In this document: piece by piece, positions 8,103-16,059 of the stretch
Layout of the letters: every line of letters begins with the position of its first letter
Position numbering within the stretch: the stretch's first letter is position 1
From: Microbulbifer hainanensis
Lineage (GTDB): Bacteria; Pseudomonadota; Gammaproteobacteria; Pseudomonadales; Cellvibrionaceae
Length of the DNA stretch: 64,000 nt
NCBI RefSeq assembly: GCF_014904735.1
Contig: NZ_JACZCR010000026.1
Location: 124,001-188,000, forward strand
Direction of reading: 5' to 3'
Notes under the pieces: generated by a model
What the model saw: the letters and a program-made list of their open reading frames with translations, nothing else
Told to the model about the DNA's origin: nothing
Database searches by the model: none
Translations under genes and position numbers: made by a program

Positions 8103-9950
8103 ATGGCAGACAGTAACGCCACCACTACGGCGCAAACCTTCGACAGCAAGCGCTTCCTGCAAACGGTTACCCGCAAGCCCGGCGTCTACCAGATGTTCGA
8201 TGCGGAGGGTCGTATTCTGTATGTGGGTAAGGCCAAGAACCTCCGCAATCGCCTTTCCAGTTATTTCCGCGCGTCCGGGCTGACGACAAAAACCATGGCG
8301 CTGGTACAGCGCATCAACAGTATCGAGGTCACGGTAGCTCGCAGTGAGACCGAGGCCCTGGTACTGGAACAGAGCCTGATCAAATCCCAGCGGCCGCCCT
8401 ACAATGTCATGCTCAAGGATGACAAGGGCTATCCCTATATATTCCTTTCCAGTAAAGACAGCTTCCCGCGCATCGCCCTGCATCGCGGCACCAAGCGCAA
8501 AAAGGGCCAGTACTTCGGGCCATTCCCCAATGCCTCTTCAGTGCGTGACAGCCTGAACTTTCTGCAAAAGACTTTCCGGATTCGCTCCTGCGAGGACAGC
8601 GTTTTTCGCAATCGTTCGCGACCCTGCCTGCAGTACCAGATCCAGCGCTGTACGGCACCCTGTGTCGACTTTATCAGTGAGGACGACTACCGCCAGGACG
8701 TCCGCCATGCGGAGATGTTTCTGACCGGTAAGAGCGACCGCATCGTGCAGGAGCTGGCCGATGAAATGGATCAGGCCTCCCGCGAGCTCGAGTTCGAGAA
8801 GGCGGCACGGCTGCGCGACCAGATTTCCGCGTTGCGACGTCTGCAGTCTGACCAGGTGGCGGAGCGTTCCAGCGGCGACGTGGATGTGTTGGGTGTGGCG
8901 ACGGTGGGCGGCAGCAGCTGTGTCCATATCCTGTTTATCCGCCAGGGGCGTATCCTGGGCAGTCGCAGCTATTTTCCCGACGAGCGCCTGGGGCTATCGA
9001 GTGCAGGGTTGCTGTCTGCGTTCGTGCCGCAGTTTTACCTGGGAACTGAGCGTGAGGTGCCGCGCGAGATCCTCACAGCTGAACCCATCGACGATGCTGA
9101 ACTCCTGCAGCAGGCATTGAGTGAGCAGCGGGGCAGGGACGTGGCCATTGTCCACCGCCTGCGCGGCAACAGGGCGACCTGGGTAGCAATGGCTCAGCAG
9201 GCGGCAGAGCAGAACCTCGGCAGCCGTACTGCGGCGCAGCAGAAACTCCAGGACCGCTTTGAGGTGTTGCAGGAAACCCTGCAGTTGGAACAGTTGCCGG
9301 AGCGGCTCGAGTGTTTTGATATCAGTCATTCCAGTGGCGAGGCGACCGTCGCTTCGTGTGTGGTATTCGATACCGGCGGACCGGTGAAGTCTGACTATCG
9401 CCGTTTCAATATTGAGAATATCCAGGCGGGCGACGACTATGCGGCTATGGCCCAGGCCCTCAAGCGCCGCTATACGCGCCTGTCGAGCGGGGAGGGCAAG
9501 TTTCCCAATATCCTCTTGATCGACGGCGGAAAGGGGCAGGTGCGCCAGGCCGTGGAATGTCTCAATGAGCTCGGCGTCGTCGGGGTGCAGATCATTGGCG
9601 TTGCCAAGGGCACTACCCGCAAGGCCGGGTTCGAGGTGTTGCACGTGGTGGCCAGTGATAAAGAACTGGTGCTGGCCGCCGATTCGCCGGCCCTCCACCT
9701 GATACAGCAGGTGCGTGACGAGGCGCACCGGTTTGCAATCACTGGCCATCGCCAGCGCCGTGACAAGAAGCGGCGCGAGTCCCCTCTGGAGGGCATTCCG
9801 GGGGTTGGGCCCGCGCGGCGTCGTGCGCTGCTGCGCCATTTCGGCGGGCTGCAGGAAATCCGCCGTGCAACAGCGGAGGAGCTGTCTGCTGTAGAGGGGG
9901 TAAGCCGCAAGCTCGCACAGGATATATACTCCGCACTGCACGGCGAATAG
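8103..9950 (+). CDS. uvrC: Excinuclease ABC subunit C (UvrC)
   Basis: Nuclease of nucleotide excision repair that makes both incisions around a UvrAB-marked lesion. About 615 aa. N-terminal GIY-YIG domain (PGVYQMFDAEGRILYVGKAKNL), a Cys-rich patch (RSCEDSVF...CLQYQIQRCTAPC), the UVR/UvrB-binding helix pair near ELEFEKAARLRDQI, the RNase H-like C-terminal nuclease (ECFDISHSSGE...VVFDTGG) and a C-terminal helix-hairpin-helix (LEGIPGVGPARRRALL). ATG 8103 chosen; a GTG at 8091 adds four residues and cannot be excluded. Lies between gacA and pgsA, as in E. coli and Pseudomonas. Confidence 0.96.
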   Translation: MADSNATTTAQTFDSKRFLQTVTRKPGVYQMFDAEGRILYVGKAKNLRNRLSSYFRASGLTTKTMALVQRINSIEVTVARSETEALVLEQSLIKSQRPPYNVMLKDDKGYPYIFLSSKDSFPRIALHRGTKRKKGQYFGPFPNASSVRDSLNFLQKTFRIRSCEDSVFRNRSRPCLQYQIQRCTAPCVDFISEDDYRQDVRHAEMFLTGKSDRIVQELADEMDQASRELEFEKAARLRDQISALRRLQSDQVAERSSGDVDVLGVATVGGSSCVHILFIRQGRILGSRSYFPDERLGLSSAGLLSAFVPQFYLGTEREVPREILTAEPIDDAELLQQALSEQRGRDVAIVHRLRGNRATWVAMAQQAAEQNLGSRTAAQQKLQDRFEVLQETLQLEQLPERLECFDISHSSGEATVASCVVFDTGGPVKSDYRRFNIENIQAGDDYAAMAQALKRRYTRLSSGEGKFPNILLIDGGKGQVRQAVECLNELGVVGVQIIGVAKGTTRKAGFEVLHVVASDKELVLAADSPALHLIQQVRDEAHRFAITGHRQRRDKKRRESPLEGIPGVGPARRRALLRHFGGLQEIRRATAEELSAVEGVSRKLAQDIYSALHGE

Positions 9951-10074
9951 CCGGAGAGTAATCCCCGGATCCAGACCTGTGATCAACAAAATTTAACGTT
10001 TCTATCGCCTTTCTGGCGTTTCATTTTGCCGGTCAGCTTGATAAGTTACGCGCACCGAAAGGATAGGGAACAGC

Positions 10075-10644
10075 ATGACTCTTGCCAATCAACTGACACT
10101 GCTTCGCGTTGCACTGATACCGGTATTCGTGCTGGTGTTTTATTTTCCCTATAAGTGGAGCTATTTGGCCTCCGCGGTGATCTTCGCCGCCGCCGCAGCG
10201 ACCGACTGGCTGGATGGCTACCTGGCCAGGAAGCTTAACCAGAGTACTGCCTTCGGCGCCTTTCTCGATCCCGTGGCGGACAAGCTGATGGTCGCCACAG
10301 CGCTGGTGTTGCTAGTGGGGCTACACAAGAATCCCTGGTTCACCATTGCCGCGGCAGTCATTATCGGTCGCGAAATCGCCGTTTCTGCCCTGCGTGAGTG
10401 GATGGCGGAACTTGGCAAGCGCAGTAGCGTCGCCGTCTCTTTTATCGGCAAGATCAAAACCACTGCGCAGATGGCCGCGATCATCGTTTTGTTGGCGTTT
10501 GATGTACGGGAATACCCAGTGATGGAGAGTATCGGTTATGTGCTGCTGTACGTTGCCGCAGCGCTGACGCTGTGGACCATGATTTTGTATCTGCGCGCCG
10601 CCTGGCCCACCTTGATGAGTGATGAAACGAGACGGAGTTCCTGA
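10075..10644 (+). CDS. pgsA: CDP-diacylglycerol--glycerol-3-phosphate 3-phosphatidyltransferase
   Basis: Makes phosphatidylglycerophosphate, precursor of phosphatidylglycerol and cardiolipin, in the inner membrane. 189 aa (family about 180-190). The CDP-alcohol phosphotransferase motif D-x2-DG-x2-AR-x8-G-x3-D-x3-D is complete ([11 protein letters not shown] ... [10 protein letters not shown], about residues 43-68). Four to five hydrophobic helices. ATG with AAGGATAGGG upstream. Terminator at 10681-10704. Confidence 0.95.
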   Translation: MTLANQLTLLRVALIPVFVLVFYFPYKWSYLASAVIFAAAAATDWLDGYLARKLNQSTAFGAFLDPVADKLMVATALVLLVGLHKNPWFTIAAAVIIGREIAVSALREWMAELGKRSSVAVSFIGKIKTTAQMAAIIVLLAFDVREYPVMESIGYVLLYVAAALTLWTMILYLRAAWPTLMSDETRRSS

Positions 10645-10680
10645 ATCGGTAGATGTGATTCAGCAATACGCCAATAAGAA

Positions 10681-10704
10681 AGCCCGCGGATGCGGGCTTT
10701 TTTA
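10681..10704 (+). terminator. Rho-independent terminator after pgsA
   Basis: Stem AGCCCGC (10681-10687) / GCGGGCT (10692-10698), 4-nt loop, followed by T-rich TTTTTTATT. Ends the gacA-uvrC-pgsA unit. Confidence 0.85.
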
Positions 10705-10935
10705 TTGGTCCGGAATGTTGCCAGCGGATTGAAAACTTTTGAGTTCCCGGGCGCAAAAATTACAGTCTGCCAATTGAGCAGTGAAGTCGGCGCGTAGGCT
10801 GTCAGGCCGGCTCTTTCGCTGTAATTATTGAAAGTCACATTTGGGAGGGCAGAAAGGAATGAGTTGTATATACAGCGATTGGGGGCGATGCGGGATCACT
10901 GCGAGCGCAGTTTAGGCAATTGGTCTACAAAGTGC

Positions 10936-11022
10936 TGGTGCCCGAGGCCGGACTTGAACCGGCACGACCCAAAGGTCGAGGGATTTTAAATCCCTTGTGT
11001 CTACCAATTCCACCACTCGGGC
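10936..11022 (-). tRNA. tRNA-Leu (anticodon TAA)
   Basis: Read on the minus strand: acceptor GCCCGAG pairs with CTCGGGC, then A and an encoded CCA. The anticodon arm GGGATTTAAAATCCC presents TAA, a long class II variable arm follows (CTCGACCTTTGGGTCG), and the T arm contains GGTTCAAGTCC. 87 nt. Downstream member of a tRNA-Cys/tRNA-Leu pair; in E. coli the same species (glyW-cysT-leuZ) follow pgsA. Confidence 0.95.
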
Positions 11023-11061
11023 TTCAGGGGATTCGGCAACGGGAGCGTACCGAAAAAAGAA

Positions 11062-11135
11062 TGGAGGCTAGGGTCGGAATCGAACCGGCGTACACGGAGT
11101 TGCAGTCCGCTGCATGACCACTCTGCCACCTAGCC
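11062..11135 (-). tRNA. tRNA-Cys (anticodon GCA)
   Basis: Minus-strand cloverleaf with acceptor GGCTAGG/CCTAGCC, discriminator T and encoded CCA. The anticodon arm CGGA-CTGCAAC-TCCG shows GCA, and the T arm contains GGTTCGATTCC. 74 nt, 39 nt upstream of tRNA-Leu in the direction of transcription, so the two are probably one transcript. Confidence 0.95.
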
Positions 11136-11201
11136 TTAACATCAAATTCAAAGCTTTCGCTTCGCCGGTTCGATGTCACCGGCTCTTGCTACCAGGAAAC
11201 G

Positions 11202-11242
11202 GGGAGTTGCAGTTCCCTGCATGATCTCTCTGTCACCTAGCC
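11202..11242 (-). pseudogene. Degenerate tRNA-Cys 5' half
   Basis: 41 nt on the minus strand, beginning GGCTAGGTG and running through the D arm and anticodon loop CTGCAAC, match the intact tRNA-Cys at 35 of 41 positions by my count. Beyond the anticodon stem the similarity stops: no matching 3' acceptor strand, variable region or CCA follows. The preserved part still carries the GCA anticodon loop, but a cloverleaf cannot form. It lies 66 nt upstream of the intact gene and inside the presumed tRNA transcript, where E. coli has glyW. Confidence 0.7.
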
Positions 11243-11353
11243 TTATCTTCCGTAAAGACCGGAAGTGAAAACGCCGCGGATTCTATCGGATTGGCTCCAA
11301 AAATCCCAGCATTTTCTTATACTTACGCGCTGCTGGGCGTGTAAGAAGGCGCT

Positions 11354-11381
11354 ATTCTAGGGACTGCGCCGGATTAGTCAA
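11354..11381 (-). promoter_or_regulatory. Probable sigma-70 promoter of the tRNA-Cys/tRNA-Leu operon
   Basis: On the minus strand TTGACT (11381-11376) and TAGAAT (11359-11354) are separated by 16 nt, each one mismatch from consensus. The bases right after the -10 box are GCGCC, the GC-rich discriminator typical of stringently controlled stable-RNA promoters. Transcription would run through the degenerate tRNA-Cys and then the two intact tRNAs. Confidence 0.6.
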
Positions 11382-11454
11382 GCGCTGTTCGCGAGGACTT
11401 TGTCGATCGGATGCTGGAGGGGTTTTGCGCCAGCAATGTGGCGCGCGTCGGGGT

Positions 11455-11739
11455 TTGATACAAGGCCGGAATTTTTAATAACTTTTCGTGTTTATTGAAA
11501 TCAGCCTATTCCCAATCGTTCTAAATTTCCCGGCCGCATTCGGTGGCAATTTCCCGCCCTTGTTCAATACTTTCTTTAACTGGCTAGCACAACCTCCCCC
11601 CAAATCGTGTTTAGTAATGCCGGTAGGGCGCTCCGCTAGGTACTCGCCCGCTGTGTAGTTAAGGATGAATCCTCCAAGTTTCACTCCTAATGGTCTTGGC
11701 CCTGACGCTCTCCCCCCCCCGTCGTCAGGGCTTTTTTTT
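11455..11739 (+). ncRNA. Candidate orphan small RNA ending in a strong terminator
   Basis: The plus strand has TTGATA (11455-11460) and TAACTT (11479-11484) 18 nt apart, then about 210 nt of AT-richer sequence than its neighbours, ending in a terminator at 11699-11739. No plausible plus-strand protein lies between. The transcript would be near 250 nt. It matches no RNA family I recognise, and it has few GGA motifs, so an RsmY/Z-type RNA is unlikely. On the opposite strand a GTG at 11684 opens a 69-codon frame (to 11475) of unknown meaning. The call rests on the terminator plus a weak promoter only. Confidence 0.3.
11699..11739 (+). terminator. Rho-independent terminator with no recognised upstream gene
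   Basis: Nine-bp stem GCCCTGACG (11699-11707) / CGTCAGGGC (11723-11731) with a C-rich loop, followed by eight T. The T run is on the plus strand only, so it does not serve the minus-strand gene that ends at 11762. Confidence 0.75.
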
Positions 11740-11761
11740 GCCTGTCTTTTGCGTGCGCTGA

Positions 11762-12997
11762 TCACTTCTCCGGAGTGCGCAGCCGCTCAACCTGCAGGGC
11801 CTCGATTGGTCCGCCTGCGGCTTTTTCAGCCAGTTGTCGGAACTTTTTCAGGGTGACTTCACCGCGCTCCGCTGCCAGACCCCGAGCGACATCGTCGATA
11901 CTGGCCTTGCCGCCACTAGCTGCGCGGATTTCTCGATCCACTTCCCGCATGACGCCGACGGCGCGGGCGGTGATCGGACCGGAAGAGCGTTTGCGCAGCA
12001 GGCTGGGCGCCTCGCGCCCCCATTTGGCGAGTCCATCCATAGCCTCGTCGAAGCGGCGTTGGCTGATGGCGCCGGAGCGGCGCAGGATTTCCAGGGAGTA
12101 GTATTCCGCCAGGCCTTCGACGATCCAATCGCTCTGCTTGTCTCCGCGGATACCGGTGGCCACGTGGACGAGTTCGTGGACGATGCTGCTGGTGCGGTTG
12201 CCGCTGATCATGGGGCGGTCCGCGTGCATAAACAGCGAGCGGGTGCCGGAGAGGCCGCCGCGCCACATGGGGTTGCCGGCGGTGACCACCAGCAGGCGGC
12301 GGGGGAAATGCGGAAAGACTTTCTTGAGTTCCGGCAGGTTGTAACTAAGGAAGGCCAGGATGTCCTGACGGTGGATATTCTCACCCAGGGGGGCGGCCAC
12401 AGTGGTATTGATGCCGTCGATCACGTCCTGGCGGCTGCCGATGCGGCCGGCAATCATCCAGCCCTTGGGGCGGATGAAGCGGCGGCCCTGGTCGACCAGT
12501 TTGAAACGGTACTTCCCGACTTCCGCGTAGGGGAGGTTGGCAGACCAGTCCTGTGGGAGATCGAGTGCCAGCTCGGCGCGGGAACGCAGGTGTTTGGCTG
12601 CGACGACGGACATCGGTGGGATCAGTTTGTCGGTGCGCAGGATGGCCCAGTCCTTGGTAATGTAGGAATCGTAGTGGCCGCTGCCTTTCTTTTCGTCGAT
12701 GGTAAAGCGATAGCTGAGCTTGGATTCCGGTCCTTTGGGGTGCCAGATGACCCTGTCTCCTTCCTGCTCCAGTGGGCTGTCGCTTTTCAGGTCAGCGTAG
12801 CGACCGGAGCTGAGGTTGAGGGACAGCTCGTGCGGTAATTCCTTGCCGCTGAGTTGTATTTCGACCCGGGCGGTGCCGGAATCAGGATCTAGTCCAGCCC
12901 GATAGAGAAGATCGTACGTCTCCGCAAATGCACTTAGGGGTAGCGCCAGGACCAGTAGGGTAAAAAACAATCGCAACATAGGAAATGCCGTATCCAC
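11762..12997 (-). CDS. Exported gluzincin-like metallopeptidase family protein
   Basis: 411 aa with a cleavable signal peptide (MLRLFFTLLVLALPLSAFA, from an internal Met at codon 7 that may be the true start, 12979). An N-terminal half rich in beta structure precedes a zinc-site pattern: HELVH at 274-278 and, 15 residues later, WIVEGLAEYY with Glu294 as the expected third ligand, as in M1/M61-type gluzincins (HExxH...NEG/VEG). The fold order (beta domain, then HExxH domain) recalls M61 glycyl aminopeptidase-like proteins, but the protein is shorter. Predicted periplasmic peptidase of unknown substrate. Isolated gene; no operon partner visible. Confidence 0.7.
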   Translation of the reverse strand: MDTAFPMLRLFFTLLVLALPLSAFAETYDLLYRAGLDPDSGTARVEIQLSGKELPHELSLNLSSGRYADLKSDSPLEQEGDRVIWHPKGPESKLSYRFTIDEKKGSGHYDSYITKDWAILRTDKLIPPMSVVAAKHLRSRAELALDLPQDWSANLPYAEVGKYRFKLVDQGRRFIRPKGWMIAGRIGSRQDVIDGINTTVAAPLGENIHRQDILAFLSYNLPELKKVFPHFPRRLLVVTAGNPMWRGGLSGTRSLFMHADRPMISGNRTSSIVHELVHVATGIRGDKQSDWIVEGLAEYYSLEILRRSGAISQRRFDEAMDGLAKWGREAPSLLRKRSSGPITARAVGVMREVDREIRAASGGKASIDDVARGLAAERGEVTLKKFRQLAEKAAGGPIEALQVERLRTPEK

Positions 12998-13101
12998 ATG
13001 ATTGAAACAGTTGGACAGCGTGCAAGACTAACGGTGCCGTAAACCCGGATACAAGTGGGGAGTTCGTGAGGGTAAGAGAGGGGAGCGGGAAATTTAGAAA
13101 A

Positions 13102-13178
13102 TGGTCGGTGAGAGAGGATTCGAACCTCCGACCCCTTCCTCCCGAAGGAAGTGCGCTACCAGGCTGCGCTACTCACCG
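13102..13178 (-). tRNA. tRNA-Pro (anticodon CGG)
   Basis: Minus-strand cloverleaf: acceptor CGGTGAG/CTCACCG, discriminator A and encoded CCA. The anticodon arm CTTCC-TTCGGGA-GGAAG gives CGG, and the T arm contains GGTTCGAATCC. 77 nt, standing alone between the peptidase and tesB. Confidence 0.95.
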
Positions 13179-13245
13179 ACTGCAGTGCTTCTCTGTGGAA
13201 GCGGGGCGCATTATAACAGCCAAAACCCCGCTGTAAACCATTGAT

Positions 13246-14094
13246 TTACTTTTTAATTTGCCGGATGAGGCCCTCCTGGGCGGTGGACGCAACCAGGACG
13301 CCATCGCGGGTGAAAAGCTGACCGCGGCAGAAGCCCCGGGCGCCGCTCGCGGACGGGCTGTCGGTGACATACAGTAGCCAATCGTCAAAGCGGAAATCCC
13401 GGTGAAACCACATGGCGTGATCCAGGCTGGCCGGCATCATGTGCGGGTCGAACAGGGAGATCGGGTGGGGCTGCAGGCTTGTGCCGAGCAGGGCCAGATC
13501 GGACGCGTAGGACAGCGCACAGCGGTGTTCCACCGGATCGTCGGACAGCTCGCCCTCGGCGCGCAACCAGAACATGCAGTGGGGTTCGCGCACTTCGGCA
13601 CCGAAATAGCTCTGCGGATCCACCGGGCGAAAGTCGATCATGTAGCGACGCTGGTCGTGCTGCGGACTGTTGAGCCCGGCTTCCTGGGCCAGCTGCTGGG
13701 TGTTCTTGAGTGTCTCCGGGTCGGGAATATCCCCGGTGGGCATATCCGCCTGGTGGTCGAAGCCGGGTTCCTGGATCTGGAAGGACGCGGACATATTGAA
13801 AATGGCGCGCCCCTTCTGCTTCGCCACTACGCGCCGGGTGGTAAAGCTGCCGCCGTCGCGGATCGGATCCACGTCGTAGATAACCGGCATTTCGCTGCTG
13901 CCCGGCCGCAGAAAATAGGCGTGCAGGGAGTGCGGGAGGCGGCCTTCCACGGTGCGGGTGGCAGCCATCAGCGCCTGTCCCAGTACCTGACCACCAAAAA
14001 GTACCTTGCGGTAATTTTCCACGTGGTGGCGGCTACGGAACAGGTTGCTGTCCAGTTCTTCGACATCGAGAAGTTTGCTCAGTTTTTCCAGCAT
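13246..14094 (-). CDS. tesB: Acyl-CoA thioesterase II (TesB)
   Basis: Cytoplasmic double hot-dog thioesterase that hydrolyses medium- and long-chain acyl-CoA. 282 aa, family about 285. Conserved landmarks: the N-terminal FRSRHHVENYRKVLFGGQVLGQAL block, LHAYFLRPG, the second hot-dog helix with SLDHAMWFHRDFRFDDW (catalytic Asp region), SPSASGARGFCRGQLF, and the terminal ASTAQEGLIR containing the catalytic Gln. Single gene on the minus strand with the tRNA-Pro behind it. Confidence 0.93.
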   Translation of the reverse strand: MLEKLSKLLDVEELDSNLFRSRHHVENYRKVLFGGQVLGQALMAATRTVEGRLPHSLHAYFLRPGSSEMPVIYDVDPIRDGGSFTTRRVVAKQKGRAIFNMSASFQIQEPGFDHQADMPTGDIPDPETLKNTQQLAQEAGLNSPQHDQRRYMIDFRPVDPQSYFGAEVREPHCMFWLRAEGELSDDPVEHRCALSYASDLALLGTSLQPHPISLFDPHMMPASLDHAMWFHRDFRFDDWLLYVTDSPSASGARGFCRGQLFTRDGVLVASTAQEGLIRQIKK

Positions 14095-14233
14095 GGGCGT
14101 TACTGCCTTGTCCTTCTAACTTGAAAATCAGGTGCGCCAGTATGCGGCACTGCACAAGTGCGATCCAGCTTAGCAAGTACCCGAATTTATACCATTGCCG
14201 AAAAGCTCAATCGGGATGTCCACTTAACACCAG

Positions 14234-15136
14234 TTATTCCGTTGGGATCTGACGGGTGGGAACGCCTACGGAGCAGACATCGATGTAATCCGGGCGGGCG
14301 ACAAACCAGCTCTCCGGGCGATGTCGGCGCGCGGCGATCAGCTCCTTGAAACTGTCCGAATCCGTCTTGAGTACTTCAAGTGGTGTCCGCTCCTCAGCAG
14401 GCAGGTCGCCGGCGACCTGTATCCGGGTAATCTGGTTTTCCTCGGGGTGTTTCAGCATCCCCATGGCTTCATTGCCGCGTTGCAATTTCTGCAGCGCAGC
14501 CATGCCATCGAGCACGCGGCCGAATACCGTCGTATTGCGATCAAGATAACGCTGGGCATTGCCGATCACGATATAGAACTCGGTTCCGCCGCTGTCGACA
14601 TCCAGCTCGCGGGCCATGGCGAAGGCCGCGGGGCAGTGGGTCAGCCAGCTTATCCCGGCGTTGGGGTCGCGCGCGGCGGGAAAGCCGTGCACGAATCCGG
14701 TTTGCGGCGCGTAGCCGTCGCGGTCGGGCAGCGGGGTGAAGGTGCCGTCGAACAGCTGTTTGTGGGTGAATTCTGCAGGCAGCGCGCGGGCCCCGTGTTC
14801 GATCGGTTTTTCGCCACTCTCGTCGCCGCCCTGGGCTACAAAGCCGTCCACCACCCGGTAGAAGCTCAGGCCGTCGTAAAAGTGCTCCCGGGCCAGTGCC
14901 TTGATGTTGGCAACATGCTTGGGGGCGAAGGCTGCGGCGAGTTCAACAATGACACGGCCTCGGGGCGTATCTATATAGAGTGTGTTGTCGGGATCGGCAC
15001 GGCGCCAGTCCGTGGCGGGGGCCTCTGCGATGATCTGTGCGGGCGGGCGAACTTTTGCCGGAGATTGCGGCGCGGCAGCAGCACAGAGCGGAAGGGCAAC
15101 CAGGGTGAGCGCGAGTACGGGAGTTATTCTTTTCAT
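14234..15136 (-). CDS. Exported cyclophilin-type peptidyl-prolyl isomerase
   Basis: Predicted periplasmic PPIase that speeds cis-trans proline isomerisation. 300 aa: signal peptide ending near LPLCAAAA, then a cyclophilin domain from about residue 50 (NTLYIDTPRGRVIVELA, FYRVVDGFVAQGGD, GTEFYIVIGNAQRYLDRNTTVFGRVLDGM). It is longer than E. coli PpiA (about 190 aa), with an insert before the GTEFY block and a C-terminal tail of about 70 residues. The active-site Arg of the classical FHR motif is kept as FYR. The divergent TetR gene shares the upstream region. Confidence 0.88.
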   Translation of the reverse strand: MKRITPVLALTLVALPLCAAAAPQSPAKVRPPAQIIAEAPATDWRRADPDNTLYIDTPRGRVIVELAAAFAPKHVANIKALAREHFYDGLSFYRVVDGFVAQGGDESGEKPIEHGARALPAEFTHKQLFDGTFTPLPDRDGYAPQTGFVHGFPAARDPNAGISWLTHCPAAFAMARELDVDSGGTEFYIVIGNAQRYLDRNTTVFGRVLDGMAALQKLQRGNEAMGMLKHPEENQITRIQVAGDLPAEERTPLEVLKTDSDSFKELIAARRHRPESWFVARPDYIDVCSVGVPTRQIPTE

Positions 15137-15321
15137 TCTTGGTGATTCCTGAATACCGAAGTCCTCATCATATAGGGAACCGCTGGAGACGGCGATTGGG
15201 GCCGGTCATAGCCGGGTCGCAGGGCCGGCTGTATCGACGTGGCGGGAAAATCTTGTTGCAGAAAGTGGTTTTGGACGCAAAGACCACTCATTCACTTTCC
15301 CAAGTTGGACGAATTGCCTAT

Positions 15322-15333
15322 CATTCATGAATG
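15322..15333. promoter_or_regulatory. Palindrome CATTCATGAATG before the TetR gene
   Basis: A perfect 12-bp inverted repeat about 50 nt upstream of the TetR start at 15382. The 10-bp core ATTCATGAAT recurs in the other TetR-linked intergenic region at 62892-62901. TetR proteins usually bind such repeats next to their own gene, so autoregulation is likely. Confidence 0.45.
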
Positions 15334-15381
15334 GATAGTCAATTTCAGTCCCCAAACTCTAGGACATCTAAGGTCGGAAGT

Positions 15382-16059
15382 ATGGATAAGGCAAAAGAGA
15401 AGGTGCAGCGTTTTCGCGCCCGGGAGCAGCGTATTCTGGACGCGGCTCTGGAACTCCTGCTGGAGCACGGCGAGGAAAAGGTGACGGTTGAGCAGATCGC
15501 CGAGCGCGTGGATATCGGCAAGGGCACCATCTACAAGCATTTCATCTCAAAGACTGAGATTTATATGCGTTTGCTGATGGATTACGAAAAATCCCTCACC
15601 GAGCGCTTGAAGTCCGCTGTGGCCACGGCTGAGCAAGGCGACATCACCGCCCCGGCGCGGGCCTACTTTGAGTCCCGCATGGCGGATCCGGCCAAGGATC
15701 GCCTGTTCCAGCGCCTGGAGGAAAAGATCATCGCGCTGAACCTAGCTCCGGAAATGATTGCCGAGCTCCACGCCCTGCGCAACTCCAACGCCTCCGCCCT
15801 CAACCGGGTTTTCGAGCGGCGCATGGAGCAGGGCGTCCTGAAAAAAGTGCCGCCGTACTTTTATTACTCGACATACTGGGCGTTGGTGCAGGGCGCTGTG
15901 GAGTTGTATCACTCCCGTTCTTTTGCCGATGTGATCGAGGATCGGGAAGGGCTGATGGAGTTCATCATGGACGTGGGAGTACACATCGGTGATATCTCCG
16001 GGCGACGGCCATCTGAGGAAAACAAGCCAGTCGAGCCTGCGGGTCCCTCCTTTGGCTGA
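15382..16059 (+). CDS. TetR/AcrR family transcriptional regulator
   Basis: 225 aa from ATG 15382, which has GGAAG five nt upstream; an in-frame ATG at 15331 lies in the palindrome and is less likely. N-terminal TetR helix-turn-helix: ILDAALELLLEHGEEKVTVEQIAERVDIGKGTIYKHFISKTEIY (described in pieces: recognition helix GKGTIYKHF). The C-terminal ligand domain is not recognisable by eye. A DUF1285 gene starts inside its stop region, so they form a two-gene unit. Target unknown; the palindrome at 15322-15333 suggests self-control. Confidence 0.85.
   Translation: MDKAKEKVQRFRAREQRILDAALELLLEHGEEKVTVEQIAERVDIGKGTIYKHFISKTEIYMRLLMDYEKSLTERLKSAVATAEQGDITAPARAYFESRMADPAKDRLFQRLEEKIIALNLAPEMIAELHALRNSNASALNRVFERRMEQGVLKKVPPYFYYSTYWALVQGAVELYHSRSFADVIEDREGLMEFIMDVGVHIGDISGRRPSEENKPVEPAGPSFG

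Noticed and set aside
10866-10875. TGTATATACAG-like sequence considered as a LexA box
   Set aside because: The CTG-N10-CAG frame is absent: only the right half fits, and no SOS gene follows.
11161-11183. GCCGGTTCGATGTCACCGGC considered as a T arm of a third tRNA
   Set aside because: It is a hairpin in the wrong orientation relative to the degenerate tRNA-Cys and has no accompanying acceptor stem.
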